From: Diphasiastrum complanatum
Taxonomy: Eukaryota > Streptophyta > Lycopodiopsida > Lycopodiales > Lycopodiaceae
Length of the DNA stretch: 64,000 nucleotides
Reading direction: 5' to 3'
NCBI GenBank assembly: GCA_029204225.1
Contig: CM055103.1
Location: 1,755,720 to 1,819,719, forward strand
Under the pieces are notes generated by a model. It saw only the letters and a program-made list of their open reading frames with translations. It ran no database searches and was not told the DNA's origin. A program made the translations under genes and the position numbers. Shown piece after piece: positions 43,441 through 56,151 of this stretch. Each line of letters begins with the position of its first letter. The stretch's first letter is position 1.

Positions 43441-43840
43441 ATGCTGGTGTTTTGTCTATTGATTTAGGTGATCTCGGTGCACCTGAAATTGATGTTACCA
43501 TTGCGAGATGCCTGATTGAAAAAGTGCCAATAGACTCTGGTTCCAGCGTGAACATAATAACAAAAGACATAGCTCATGCTTTGGGGCTGACTGACATTCA
43601 ACCGACACAGCGAAATATCAAGGTAGCTGATTCGACGCGATGAAAACCTGTTGGAGAATTAAAGGATGTCATTGTTTACATTCAAGCCAAGCCTTTGACA
43701 ATGAATTTCATAGTTATCAAGCCACTTGGTTTGTCATCTTATTCTGTGCTAATTGGATGGTCCTGGCTTTATCAATCAAACGTTAGTGTTCATTGGAAAT
43801 CCAGAGAGTTGATATCTCAATAGTGAGACCAATAATCAAG
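43380..43840 (+). pseudogene. Gypsy aspartic protease
   Basis: A frameshift near 43,415 precedes KKKKKVSLPDAG. The retroviral-type protease then reads VPIDSGSSVNIITKDIA, with the DSG triad, and VLIGWSWL near its end. TGA at 43,641 breaks the frame once. Confidence 0.8.
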
Positions 43841-44174
43841 GTAAGCCAGCAGAACAAATAATCACCTGGAGTCATGACAAATATGAAGGTGAAACTCCTT
43901 TGTCTGACACCAGTTTTACCTCAGAAGATTCTTCTTATGCCTTAAATATTTTTTCTAATGCATCTGACATCGAAGTGCAATACTTTGAATGCTATGAGAA
44001 TACTGACGGAAAAGAATTCTTCGATGCCTACAACGTTGAAGCAGATGTTTTGTATGAAGAAATTAAAGTTGCAAACACAAACTCGAAAGAGTCTGATGAT
44101 TTGAGTGATGAATTTGAACACAAATTTGGTAATAAGAACCAGGTTGACGACAAGAATACATCTATGGAGTCAAG

Positions 44175-44900
44175 ATGCGCAAAATTCATGGCCATACCAA
44201 GGCCAATATGACAGAAGGTATCATTTTACCAGATTCTACTGAGCTAATTGAACTTGCACCTGGCAGATTGGTGCATGTTTCAAAGTCACTTGGAGAATCA
44301 GAATTAGCGGAATTTACAAAATTGTTGAAAGAGTATCAGGATATTTTTGCCTATTCGCTCGACGATTTGAAGGGTATACCTGCAGAATGTGGAGAGCACC
44401 GAATTGATCTTAAGGAAGATGATGTACCTGTTTGACAGAGACAGTATCGTCTCAATCCAAAGTACTCCCTCATGGTTAAGGACGAACTCAACAAGCACCT
44501 TAAGGAAGGTATTATCTATCCCGTCTTAAGCAATGAATGAGTTTCACCCATTGATGTTGTTCCAAAGAAGAAGACTGGCAAAATACGAATATGTCAGGAT
44601 TTCTGCAAGCTCAATGCTGCCACAAGGAAGGATCATCATCCTTTGCCCTTCACTGATTCTATTTTAGATCAGGTTGTTGGTCAAGAGTGTTATAGTTTCT
44701 GTGATGGTTTCTTTGGTTATAATTAGGTTGGAGTGCAAAAGGAGGATCGTTCAAAGACCACCTTTACTACAAATTGGGACACTTATGCCTACAACAAAAT
44801 GCCCTTTGGTCTTTGCAACGCACCAGCGACTTTTCAGCGAATCATGATGTTAATTTTTGCTGCATTCCTAAGAACTTTTCTTGAAATATTTATTGTTATC
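44175..44900 (+). pseudogene. Gypsy RT N-terminal half
   Basis: It reads FAYSLDDLKGIP, HRIDLKEDDVPV, the VVPKKKTGKIRICQDF block, SFCDGFFGYN and YNKMPFGLCNAPATFQRIM. These are the first RT blocks of Ty3/gypsy. It stops just after FQRIM, so the YxDD box and all of RNase H are deleted. Three stops interrupt it (after DVPV, SNE and FGYN). Confidence 0.88.
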
Positions 44901-45179
44901 ACAACTTAGCACTAAAAAAATTAAAAACTAAAAACCAATTAATGCTGATTTTCCAAACGAAAATCTATTTGAAATTTCATCGACAAATTCGTTATATTCT
45001 GATATTATTACCTATCTCAAGGATCAGATATATCCGGATGGTTATGATTTGGAACAAAGACAGTTTTTCAATATAAGGTAGCACCTTATACGATTATTAA
45101 GAATGTCCTGTACAAGCTTGGTATTGATCATCAGCTACGAAGATGTCTCAAACCATCAAATATTAAAAAGGTTGTTCAA

Positions 45180-46217
45180 GCCTTACATTCTAAAGATGTT
45201 GGAGGACACTTTGCTTTGAAGAATACTGTTAATAAGATATTGACTGCCAAGCACTGGTGGCCAACCATGTTTAAGGATGTATCAAATTTTATTCGTTCGT
45301 GCGATCCATGCCAAATATCTGGCAAGCCTACAAAAGCAATGAATTGGCTGTTGACACCAATCCTGACTCTTGCACCATTTGAGAAGTGGGGGATTGACTT
45401 TGTCGGTCGAATCAAACCTGTGACCCGACAGACGAAGTGTCGTTATATTCTTGTTGCAACGTATTATGCTACAAAGAACGTTGAAGCAGAGGCGACGAAA
45501 TGAAACGATGCGAAAACTGTCGCGGCGTTCTTATTCAAATTTATAATCACAAGATATGGTTGTCCACTTGAACTAGTAAGTGACCGTGGTACACATTTTC
45601 TAAATGACACTATACGGCTACTGACAACGTATTTTATGATCAAACACAGAAAAACTACACCGTATAATCCAAAAGCAAACGGGTTGACAGAGAGAGCTCA
45701 TGGAATTTTATGTAAGATCCTGAACAAAATTACTATTGCACATGCGACAGATTGGGATCAGAAACTACCATCAATTCTCTGGGCTTATCGCAACACAGAA
45801 AAAATCACGACAAAGCAGACACCATATTTTCTTACATATGGTATGCATCCTATTTTGCCTATTGAATTTGAGGTGAAAACTTTTCGTATTCAAGCTCAAC
45901 GAACAGATGAAGAATGTATTAACGAAACGTTGACCAATATTGAAGAACTAGCTAAAGCTCGTGCAAATTCACAAAAATTAACGGAGAAAATCCATGAACA
46001 AAGGAAGAAGAAGTATGACAGTCGTATCAAAAAATGTGATCTTAAAGCTGATGACTTTGCGTTGATTTATGATAGTCGACATCAAAAGTTCCCCGGAAAA
46101 CTCCATATGAGATGGTTTGGACCCTATAAAGTCATAGAGGTGTTTGAGAATGGTTCTGTACACCTCCAATCACTTGAAGACGAACTATTACCTACACGTA
46201 TTAATGGGTCCAACTGA
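45180..46217 (+). pseudogene. Gypsy integrase
   Basis: The zinc-binding H2C2 domain (CDPCQISGK near 45,300, after LHSKDVGGH) leads to the catalytic core: GIDFVGRI, VSDRGTHF and PYNPKANGLTERAHG, giving D, D and E. A long C-terminal part ends in LHMRWFGPYKVIEVFENGSV. TGA at 45,501 is the only stop in the core, and a frame change follows there. It is well preserved relative to the RT part. No chromodomain is seen. Confidence 0.88.
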
Positions 46218-47116
46218 AAAAAATACTACCTTTAACCAGAATTTTTTTTATTCTTATTCTATTCTAGTATTTTTCTGGAATTTATCGCAAAATTTTCTTT
46301 CATCTTTTCTAGAATTGATCGCAACTTTTCTCTTATCTTTTCTAGAAATTTTTCGTGAAATTTTCTTTCACTTTCTAGCATTCTTCCAAAATCATTCTTC
46401 AAAAAAATTTCGAGCATCTTTTCGAGAATTTTTCATGACACTCAAATTGTAATCAACTTGTTTTAATTTTCACAGACCGTTTTTGAGAATTTTTCTAGAA
46501 TCTTTTCTACTATCTTTCTCCAATTTTTTGAGAAATTTTCTAGCATTCTTTTGTGTGATTTTTATAATTTTATTCATTTTTTGAGAATATTTCGAGAAAT
46601 TTTCTAGTATCTTACTAAAACTTTTCGAGAAATTTTCGTTAGTTTCTGTATCATTTTCTAGGATCTTGTGAGAGGGTTTCGCAAAACTTTCTAGAGTCTT
46701 TCTAGCATATTTTTGAGAATCTCTCGACCTACCTTTTGTATTCCTCCATTAAAGATGATAGGCACGTGGACATTATTCACACGTGTGTATGCCCACATAT
46801 CAAAACGGATATTGTTTCTTATTTATTTATTTCTTTTCTTTTCACAAACAGTCTTCCGTCATTAAATCTGTCAAATCATAGTTTGAAACTCTGAGTCATG
46901 CACGTTCTTAATAATGAAAATGACAGATGTCATGTCACCATGACATGTCATCATCTTTTCCACACCGCTACTGCATATCATAAGTTATTTTCTATTTTTT
47001 CTTCCTCACACTTTCTTCTTGCGTTTTCATGCTTTCCTGCGCTCAAAATTTTTGCGATTAAGCACTCTCTTACGTTCTGTCGCGATCTACGGAGCTTTTG
47101 TGAATTATTCGATACA
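46218..47116. other. T-rich spacer between gypsy integrase and extra ORF
   Basis: From 46,230 to 46,720 irregular copies of TTTCTAGAA and GAGAATTTTTC alternate. After 46,760 the sequence becomes normal, with one CACACGTGTG at 46,772, and looks like a promoter or leader before the ATG at 47,117. No gene is seen. Confidence 0.45.
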
Positions 47117-49705
47117 ATGGCTTCTACATCTAGCTCTTCAATTACCTGGAAAGCACGCGCAAGAATCCGCCTTGCAGTCCTATTTGGATCAATGCAGGTT
47201 GGGAAATTTGAAAGTGGATCCTTCAGTCATCTTATCTGAAGTCAGTACCGAATTTGTGAACTCCATCCACGTAGTTTCTGAGGTGGATTTCAAAGTCCAT
47301 GTGTGAGGCAAATTATTCACTATCTCGGAAGAAGTATTCTGCACAGCTCTCAAATTACCATTGGATGGTAAACTTGTTTTTACAAACAAAGATTCAGTGG
47401 ATGAAGCCGCCCATTTTTTGAGCAATTGCTTTGTACCCACGAAGGGGTATAAAATCTCGATGATAAATATACCACCTTTAAGCTATTTTGTAAATATGCA
47501 AATCAAGCCATATTTTTGACAAATGCGGATGCAACAATTTCAGTCCAAAATTTTGGCTATATATTGGACGCGCTAGCTGGTAATCCTGTTTGCTTCGGTG
47601 TTATCGCATACAAGGCCTTTTTGAGGTGGACCAAACACAAAAAGTTTTCTGGAGTCGGAGCACACGTTTCGCGACTATGCAAACATTTTGGAATGTTAAT
47701 CGATCAAGAGAAAACCATGCTGACGGAAAGGCTATTGCCTCCAAAACCCATTGAACTTTCTAGTCTCCTGACTGTTCCAACCACAGCTACCACAACAGTT
47801 GTTGCGCCAGCCATGGATGCTATGGAGATTGATGTTGCACCTTCTCAACAAGATGCACCTGCTACTATGACCATGGATACTGATGATTTTTCAAAGCCAG
47901 CGTCTGCTTCAACATCCCAGAAGAAGAAGAGTTCAAGCTCCTCGAACGACGATGCCACTCAGTCCGACACTTCAGGTAGTGGACGAGCAACACCGTTAGA
48001 TGACACTGGGGTAGCAGACAACCAAGAGGACGAACCAGCTAGCCAGCCCCAATGGTTCTGCAACATGTCAGAGAAGGCCAAGAATTTAGTGGCTGATATG
48101 TATGATTTTGATCGACATAATCAGAAGACGATTCTGGACTTGATACAAGCAGAGAGGAAGTATCAAGACTCTCTCAAAGAGTCCTTTGAGAAGATCGATT
48201 CGCTCGAATCAGATAACACGCAACTGATTAAACAAAATCGTTCTCTTGAACCACAGCTTCAGACTGCAATAAACGAAGCTGATTCTTTGAAGCAGACCAA
48301 TAAGACGATTGAGGCCAAGTCTGTAAATTTTCAGACTCAAAATGATTTTTTAAAACAATAGCTGTTGGCTTCAAATCAATACAATGTTGCTCTCCAGAAG
48401 CATTTGCAGGAGGAGCGAGCATCATGAATAAAGACAGAAGCTGCTCTTACTCTGTGTAGCAATGCAGGCTCGATCATAGTAGACCTCACGAAGCTGAACC
48501 AGCTCCAAGGCCAGATGCTCAAAAAATTTTGAGTCGAGTTCTTGCAACCGCTCGAGGATGCGAAGGCACTTGTCGAGGAAGAGTTGGCTGAGTTAAAAGA
48601 GATGTCTAGTGAAGCCACCCCAACTTGCAGCGAACCCGACTCTCATGAAGAATACCTTCAGGCCCTGCTACACATTGATGATCTGACGCAGCAAATTCAA
48701 GCTGTGTCTACCTGCTCGGGAGTTACTGACCATCTAGAGTATTTGGAGGCAGTCGCGAAGATCGACAAGCTCGAACATGAGTTGTCAGATTTCAAGCAGC
48801 AGTTGGAAGACCAGAAGTTAGTTGTTGAATTGCAAACTCATGATTTGGCAACAGCAACTACTCAGACAAAGCGAACACATCGAAATCAGTCGAAGGTATG
48901 TGCTGAAAGATTCCATGCATTTGCTGAACGATTCTGGAAGTGGTGTCCCCATGCATTTAATATTGAATTACAATGGCATGTGGATTACATGATGCTACCA
49001 GGCGCAGTAGGCATCGCCTTCGACGATTGGAAGAAACCATGGGACAAGGACGACTTTCTCTAGTTATGGGCCCAATTATCTATTGAGTAGAAAGGATGTC
49101 TCTGCTGGGGCATAATCCAAGGTAAATTCCAGGTCGTCCCTTTCGGTTCAGCAGAGTTATACATAGGCTCTTCTGCTATGTATGCTCTTGAATACATTCG
49201 AATCAAAGAATTCCAATTTTTGCGAAACGAAGACAATAAGCGACATTTTTGGAAGCGAAAGTCACAGTTTCAACTGTACAAACCACAAGTTGTTGCAGGT
49301 TTGCTGATCAATGTAAATATGGCCTATCCTGAACTTTTCAGTCTTTACGTGGATTGGGAGCGAAACCTTGCAGATTATTTTGCGGAGATTCGACACAATT
49401 TGCAAGAAAGAAGGAAGTCAATTCGATATAAACAATTCTGTACATATTCATTTTGGCAGTTTGGCACCTTTGCGGCAAAGACATTGTTTTTCGTTCAAAA
49501 TCTTTATGTTAAAAGCTCTTTCATAAGATTTTCAGCCCGCTATTGTAAAGAAATCACCCTATATAGTGATTTAGATGTAGACAGAAAGTTAACTCAGGAG
49601 CTGTTCGATGGAACATTGCTCCATGTTAAGCTTCAAGAATTCGGCAACCTACCAGCTGGCCGTTATACGAAATCCAAAGATCAAGTTATTAAACTTAACA
49701 TCTAA
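47117..49705 (+). pseudogene. Extra ORF behind gypsy integrase, coiled coil
   Basis: It starts MASTSSSSITWKAR, then shifts frame to QSYLDQCRLGNLKVDPSV and LFTISEEVFCTALKLP. That resembles the putative plant transposon protein domain found beside retroelement gag or env-like ORFs. From 47,516 to 49,705 one frame holds, broken only by stops at 48,359, 48,425, 48,530, 49,061 and 49,088. Its parts are an N-terminal domain (YKAFLRWTKHKKFSGVGA), a Ser/Thr/Asp-rich linker, a long coiled coil (ESDNTQLIKQNRSLEPQLQ, LEHELSDFKQQLEDQK) and an aromatic C-terminal domain (ERFWKWCPHAFNIELQWHV, LYVDWERNLADYF). No transmembrane segment is evident. I do not recognise the C-terminal domain. Confidence 0.6.
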
Positions 49706-49838
49706 ACTTAAAATTATAATGGGATTGGTTACCCATTGCTGGCGATCAGCCGGAAGTCCGTTGTAGACGTTCTTCAAGTAATTGGTTGTCTAAGTTATCA
49801 TTCACCAAGGAGGCAACTGTGGGCTTATTTTCCAACAG

Positions 49839-50150
49839 TTTGTATGAGATAGTTTCGATATCATGAAGGATGATAGAGATATGGATTATTTGCATATAAG
49901 GAGAACTAGCAAATGGTTATAAGAAAGCAAGATTGGATAATATCTAAAAGACAATATATCCTTTGAAGCTTCAATAAGCAAGTGCATTGACAAGACATGA
50001 TGTAATTTGTATGACATAGTTTCTACATCATGAAACATGATATAAATATACATTATTTTGATATAAGTAGAAATAGTGAATTGTTATAGAAAAGCAAGAT
50101 TGGATAAAATCTAAAGCACAAACTATCCTTCACAGCTGCAATAAGCTTCA
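49839..50150. repeat. Imperfect 167-bp tandem duplication
   Basis: TTTGTATGAGATAGTTTC (49,839) and TTTGTATGACATAGTTTC (50,006) start two copies. Both run through AAAGCAAGATTGGATAA to CAATAAGC, at roughly 75-80% identity by eye. The repeat ends about 420 bp upstream of the lipase TATA element. Confidence 0.75.
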
Positions 50151-50571
50151 TGGAACGTGCCCCTTACCATCTTATAATTTTTATCCTTGAAAAGTCTTCA
50201 TGTTCACTAGCCATCTTTCTTTTCATCCATGAAAAGTCTTCAGTTTACAAGCCACCTATGGCCATCATATTATGTTTCACAAATAAATTAATTATCATGT
50301 TTCTAATATTGTCCAATACATGATCTTCATACTTAGAGAGCTTTTCATGCAATGAAGAAGACCAGACTGCATATTAATGTTTAAAAAACACAAATGGATT
50401 CCCCAAGTGTGGCATTTAGTACCACCCATTCCCACAATTTCCCTTGAATTCTGCATTTAACAGTCTTACCCCTCTCTGGATACTGGAAATTAAAGTAGTT
50501 TATTGCAATATGTAGTGAACAAATACCAAGTTCTCTACTCTGATGGGGGAATGGGTGCCTAAGGGGTGATT

Positions 50572-50578
50572 TATAAAA
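50572..50578 (+). promoter_or_regulatory. TATA box of the lipase gene
   Basis: TATAAAA lies 136 bp upstream of the start codon, giving a leader of about 110 nt. Position and sequence fit, but there is no transcript evidence. Confidence 0.55.
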
Positions 50579-50714
50579 AGTTGGGCGTTGGATGAGCTCA
50601 AGTACAGACTACTTTCACCAAGTTACATTCTTGGAGCTCATTGCAGCAGGATTAGCCTGTGTGGGCTGGTTTGTAGATATCAGATCAAACAGTGGATTGA
50701 TTGGCTGATCAGCC

Positions 50715-51005
50715 ATGGAGCCAGAATATTCCATTTCCTTAAATTTCAATTTTGGGATTTGGAATTTTATCTTGTCTCTGTTTGGGCTGCATAATACTCC
50801 CAGCATTGCATCTTCTGCAAGGCTCAAGAAAGAGATAGATCAAGCATGGACAGCCCAGATATCCCTGTTCGTTATGTTGGTGCTGAATTTCCTACACATT
50901 CCTTTGCTGGTTCTGGGAGCATTTGTGGAGACATACTTAAACACTGTCAATGCAAATGGAGGTGTAACCAACATCATTTTGCTTGTATTGACTTTCAGGG
51001 TCAAG

Positions 51006-51077
<72 letters not shown>

Positions 51078-54057
51078 TCACTCACTCACTCATTCACTGT
51101 TATACTTGATTTGATTGCTTTCACACTGACAGATGATTTGGCTACTAGATCTTAATTGGACAGTTTTCACATTGTACAGATATTGTCCGTCCTAAGCCAG
51201 AATCAAGCAGCTTCTATTCGGTGACTGGGCACCTGGACTGGAGAACGACGTTGGATCGAGATATAGCATTGCACCGAGGCAAGGAGCTTAATGGCATGAC
51301 CCTAAACTTTTTCACAGACAAATCTCTTTTTGAAGATGCTCCAGAAGCCGCTTCAGAAGCTGTAATGATGGCTGAAATATGCATGATGTCTTCCAAGCTT
51401 GCCTATGAAAATGCAGCAGTCATTAAAAAGATTATAACAGACGCCTGGAATGTGAGTCTTCAACTTTGCTCTCTCCAAAAAGATCATAGGAAACTTAAGC
51501 GATCCAGGGATCAACAGCTAGGCTTTGCCATGTCTAGACAGCAATTACTGATGATGGGTTTCCCCTTAACATCTAGATTAGCAATTACTGATTTGGGTTT
51601 TTCCTTCAAGTCTAGATCAGCATTGACTGGTTTTCTTCCTTTAAGTCTAGATCAGCAATGACTATTGATGGGTCTTTTCCTGTAAATCTAGATCAGCAAT
51701 TACTAATGATGGGTTTTTTTCCTGTTGTATATTGCAGATGAACTTTGTTGCACAGTATGACTGCTGGAATGGTAAGGTTCATTAGTCGACTAAAACAAGT
51801 ACAGTGGGCATCAAGCTATATGCAAAATATTGGACCTTGATTGAGTGTCAAAATCAGCAATCGTTGATGGATTGCTTGAGAAAGATGTTGTAAAAGTGTA
51901 GCATCAAGTTCATGCCCAATTACATGAAGATCACTCCCATTTAAATGAAACTTTTTCCCAAAACAAATGCTCATTTCTTACTGGCTTAGGTGGAAAGCCC
52001 ATCCATTTTTCAGCTTAAATGACATTATGGCTAGAAAGCCCATGGGCTTTCCACATAATGTGTCACAGGGCCAATCTTAGGTGGAACATGGAGATAGTGC
52101 AACATGATTCTTTGCCAAAGTAGATATTAAAGAACCTAAGGTCTCTTTGTATTGGGAAATGGATTTTTCTGCCACCTTTCCACCAAGCAGAACAGGCACA
52201 AAAATGATGGGAAGATGGTTTGCCTGAGCCATTATTGAATCACCATTGAACTTGGTGGAAAGGCCATTAAGAAATTGTTTTCCAAGCATAAAGTATTGGC
52301 AATGAGCATTTTACTTTAAAGCTGATTTTATTTTTTTATGTTCCACACTTTTTGACCTTGTATAGGCATAGTATCCTCCAATTTTTTTATTGGCTTTTTA
52401 TGGATGCTTCTAAACTTTTTTATGGAATTCAAAATTCATCTGTCCGAATGTCGATTTCCGGAGTCATAAACAGCTTTAAATTTGTTTTACGGTGTCATGT
52501 TTTAAAGTTCTTGAAAGAAAAATTTATGGAGTTCGATGCAGCCCATAAATCCTTGGTGAATGCCAATCTTTGCACTATTTCTTCCACTTCAAGAATGAAT
52601 AGTAAAATGTCATGCCAATGAGCCTGGCATTGAGGTATTGCATCAAAATTACTGCAGGAAGTTCAACTGTAAGCTATTAATATGCTTGACTATTATATGC
52701 AGATGAATTTACTAGGGTTTTTTACAGTATAATGTCTACGAGTTTATATCTAGAGATAAAATGAGTTGGCTTTCAATTATAGCAAAGAATTGCTCTGGTT
52801 CCAGTCTTAAAAGTCAATGAAATCCTGCAGGCCAATTGTGGAAATTGAAATTTCACCTATTAAAAGTTTGAAGATTTCTACTTATGAAGAATGCAATGAT
52901 TTTAGCTAGGAAATTTAAATGTATAGATATTGTTCGAGTAGTTTACAGCTTCCATCAAATTGCTGTAGTCTTTTCTTTGAGATCTGGCTTGATTTTTGCT
53001 CTTGGTGCAATGTGAGTGACACACAGGCTGCATGTTTTGACATTGTGTGTCTGTAGAATGCCAGAGACAAAAATTGACCAAAGTATTCATTGCCACTGAC
53101 AAAGCCCAGAACGCAGACGTGATCGTGGTGGCTTTCCGAGGCACAGAGCCCTTCAACACCTTGAACTACATAACAGACATAGATTTCAGCTGGTATAAAT
53201 TCCAAGCTCTGGGTCAAGTCCATGTGGGTTTCCTTGAGGCTTTGGGTTTGGGAGATAGGAACAACCTTGAAACACTTGCAGAATTGCAGAGGCGACTTCT
53301 GGAGCCTGGAGAGGATGGAAGACCCACCTCCGGTTTGCTCCCTCATACCACTCAAGATGCAACCAAACCTTTGGCTTATGATGTGGTGACCCAACAACTA
53401 AAGGTTCTTCTAAGTTCCCACAAGAATGCAAAGATCTATGTGACTGGGCATAGTCTGGGAGGAGCTATGGCATGCCTCTACTCTACCTTGCTCCACTATA
53501 AGAAAGAAGAAGGATTGACCAGTAAGTTGGGTGGAGTGTACACATTTGGACAGCCTAGAGTAGGGGATGGGCAGTTTTGTGAGTTTGTGATTGAGAAGCT
53601 GACTCGACCGGTGAACCGGTACATACGAGTGGTGTACAACAGTGACATTATCCCTCGAGTGCCGTTTGATTTAAATCCTATTTTGAAATTCAAGCATGCA
53701 GGAATTGCTCGTTTTTTCAACCCTAACTATGCGGGAGAGGTACAATATTATTGTCTACTTTCGTCTTTCTTATATGTCCTCTTATTTTTTGCAAGTGATT
53801 GTTGTCTAACTCCCAAGGAGAACTTTGCCAACATGTTTTTTCCTTAAGAACCTAGTTTATGCTTTTGGGCCATAAAGTCATGGGTGACTGTATAGGCAAT
53901 TGTTAATGCCCTGTCATGGGCCCGCCATTATCCATGGTTGTGGCTACTTCAGAGCACGTGTCAAGCATTCACCACCCTTAGATAAAGGTGGCATTGTCAT
54001 TGAAATGGCATCCACAGTTGCTAGTACTTTCTCCCATAATCATTAACAAGATGAGCA

Positions 54058-54150
<93 letters not shown>

Positions 54151-54441
54151 CTCTTATGTTAATATGGGATTTTGGGGTGACAGCTTTTGGAAGAGGTGCC
54201 AAACAAGAACTATTTCTCACCATGCTACTTCATACCAATGGAGATCTCTGCAATTTGGGAGATAATCTACAACAGGTTTTTCTTATCTTGGATGTATGGA
54301 GATGAGTTTAGAGAATCAAAAACCTCTTTACTCTTTAGGATATGTGGCTTGTTCTTCCCTGGATTAGGCTCACATAGCCCAGTGAACTATGTCAATTCTG
54401 TGAGACTGGGAATTTCTAGATCTGAAGATACTTTGTGGTAG
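50715..54441 (+). CDS. OBL1: Class 3 triacylglycerol lipase, OBL1-like
   Basis: Five exons: 50,715-51,006, 51,180-51,451, 51,738-51,771, 53,057-53,739 and 54,184-54,441. They total 1,539 nt and 512 residues, with intron phases 1, 0, 1 and 0. ATG 50,715 sits in GCCATGG. The N-terminus EPEYSISLNF and a hydrophobic segment (FVMLVLNFLHIPLLVLGAF, about 50-70) fit membrane or lipid-droplet attachment. FYDCWN-like QYDCWN is followed by VIVVAFRGTEPF (oxyanion side), the nucleophile elbow VTGHSLGGAM with Ser332, Asp396 in NSDIIPRVP, and His491 in GSHSPVNYVN. These are features of OBL1, which hydrolyses triacylglycerol at oil bodies. Every exon junction restores the family reading. No stop interrupts it, so it is probably functional. 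Both donor 1 and acceptor 4 lie beside dinucleotide arrays. Confidence 0.92.
51008..51092. repeat. (CT)n-(CA)n-(CTCA)n array at lipase donor 1
   Basis: The T of the donor GT (51,007-51,008) is the first base of about 57 bp of CT repeat. CA units follow, then CTCA units. Confidence 0.97.
51532..51726 (+). repeat. Five-copy minisatellite in lipase intron 2
   Basis: TCTAGA begins units at 51,532, 51,572, 51,611, 51,646 and 51,687, spaced 35-41 bp. Each carries CAGCAAT-ACT and a T-rich GGGTTTTTCCTTTAAG-like end. The array stops 11 bp before the acceptor at 51,737. Confidence 0.88.
54061..54147. repeat. (GA)n microsatellite in lipase intron 4
   Basis: 87 bp of pure AG/GA, ending 36 nt before the exon 5 acceptor at 54,183. 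Confidence 0.98.
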
Positions 54442-56151
54442 AATTCAAATGTAAATTCAATCATTTGTTATGGAAATGACAAGGAGATACTATCACTCTG
54501 TCAATGGAAATATAATTGTGGTTGTAAAAGTGTTTTAAGTCCTAAAGTCTAGATGCAATGATGTTAAATAACATCTTTAGGAATTATATGTTTTGCCTTT
54601 TGCACAAAAAATGGAAATGTTGAGAATGTAGAAAAGATTATGAAATTTCCCTTTGTTTTCCAATTCAACAAGTCAAATCCTCCAATGAGTTGTTGAGGAC
54701 TTTCTATCCTCTACTTGAAATCAGGAGTTCATCATGCAAATGAAAAAATACAAGAAAAAACTTACCTCGATGTATGGAGTTAGATCCCATTCAAGCAAGC
54801 ATAGACCTATAAAGATTGCTGGTAACGGTGTCAAGTTTGTAATTACACTATCATGAACTATGACCCATGCTATTCATTTATCATATATTTCATAAGAGAA
54901 AAAAATCTATAGTTTGATAGATTGTTTCAAATATTTGCAAAACCCAAAAGAATGATCATTTTGTGGCATATCCAAGTACACTTATCTTTCTACAAAACAT
55001 TAAAGTTCGTTACCATCTCGGAAATGAGAAGATGATTAGAAATTACCACTATTGAAAGTTATATCTAATAAGAAAGCATCTCAAAGGACTCATATAGAAT
55101 GTCTGCAAAAGATAACTTTCATTATTGTTGGATAATAAAAAAATGTAGACGATCAAGTTCTAATGTTCATTGGAATACAGTTGTCATTATTACTCTAACA
55201 TCATATCAAAAAAATCTGATCATATCCCCTATACATGTTGCAACACCTTATCACACCTCAAAATCTAAACTGCATTTGAAAGTATTCACAAGAAACTATT
55301 GTGCTTAAGATTTGGATATGAAGTTGTATTATTTTCAGAATAATCCAAAGGAATTACTACCGCGAACATTGATTTCTACCAGATTAATTTAGACTATGTA
55401 CTACAATCTTTAAGGAAGAATCTCATTCTCATAACCTATAGTGACATAGAGACCATCCTCATTCAATAACTTTGGCATGCCTTATCTTTTATCTTGAAAA
55501 ACTATGGATAGGTTAGTGGATGGTGTCATTTGATTATTGGTTGTAATGGCTAGTGAAAAGAAACCTTAAAGGGAAACTAGTTGTGGATGCTATCACTTAG
55601 TTGAGTTTGTCATGAACTCATCAATTGTTTGCCTAGATTCTTGCAAAAAAAAAATCTTAAATAGCCCTTTCCTCTCTTCCAACAAATGTTGCATTGGATC
55701 AAGGGTTTTAACAAACAAGTGATTTGATCATGGCTTCATCTTTAAAACTAAATATCATGAAGTGGATTTTCAAGGTCTCCTATTTTCATAACAAAACACA
55801 AATTGAGTTCATAAGCATCTCTTTGCATATTTCATTGATGTTGATAATTCTTTTGAGTACTATAGTGGTGTAATTGGGTGGAATTAGATCCAATATTCCA
55901 ACGACAGCCAATGAAGTTCTAACCATCGTGGAACTTATCAGAGGCCTATGTTTTTTGTTTAAGAACACCTTGTTTATGAATCTAATGATTTAATAGAGTA
56001 GGAAATTAGATTCCTCCTATCAAAGGCAAACAAAAAAATAATCAAATTGATTGAATTATCTGTTGCAAAATGCTTTGGACCTTTTGATTTAGCATACACT
56101 ATCACCTATATGTATTAAGCATATGGGCTCAAAGTAATGTTGTACTCCAAG
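54442..56151. other. Downstream of lipase, no gene
   Basis: AT-rich sequence. A short open frame at 55,099-55,308 and a pre-integrase-like LWHIQVHLSF reading near 54,960 are too weak to call. No clear poly(A) signal was chosen. Confidence 0.4.

Noticed and set aside
49178-49705. A separate host gene for the 175-codon ORF
   Set aside because: It lies in the same frame as 47,516-48,361 and 48,542-49,063, separated only by stop codons, so it is read as the C-terminal part of one decayed ORF.
55099-55308. 69-codon ORF and a nearby LWHIQVHLSF reading as a copia pre-integrase
   Set aside because: Only a few residues fit, the HRLGH core is absent, and no flanking block supports it.
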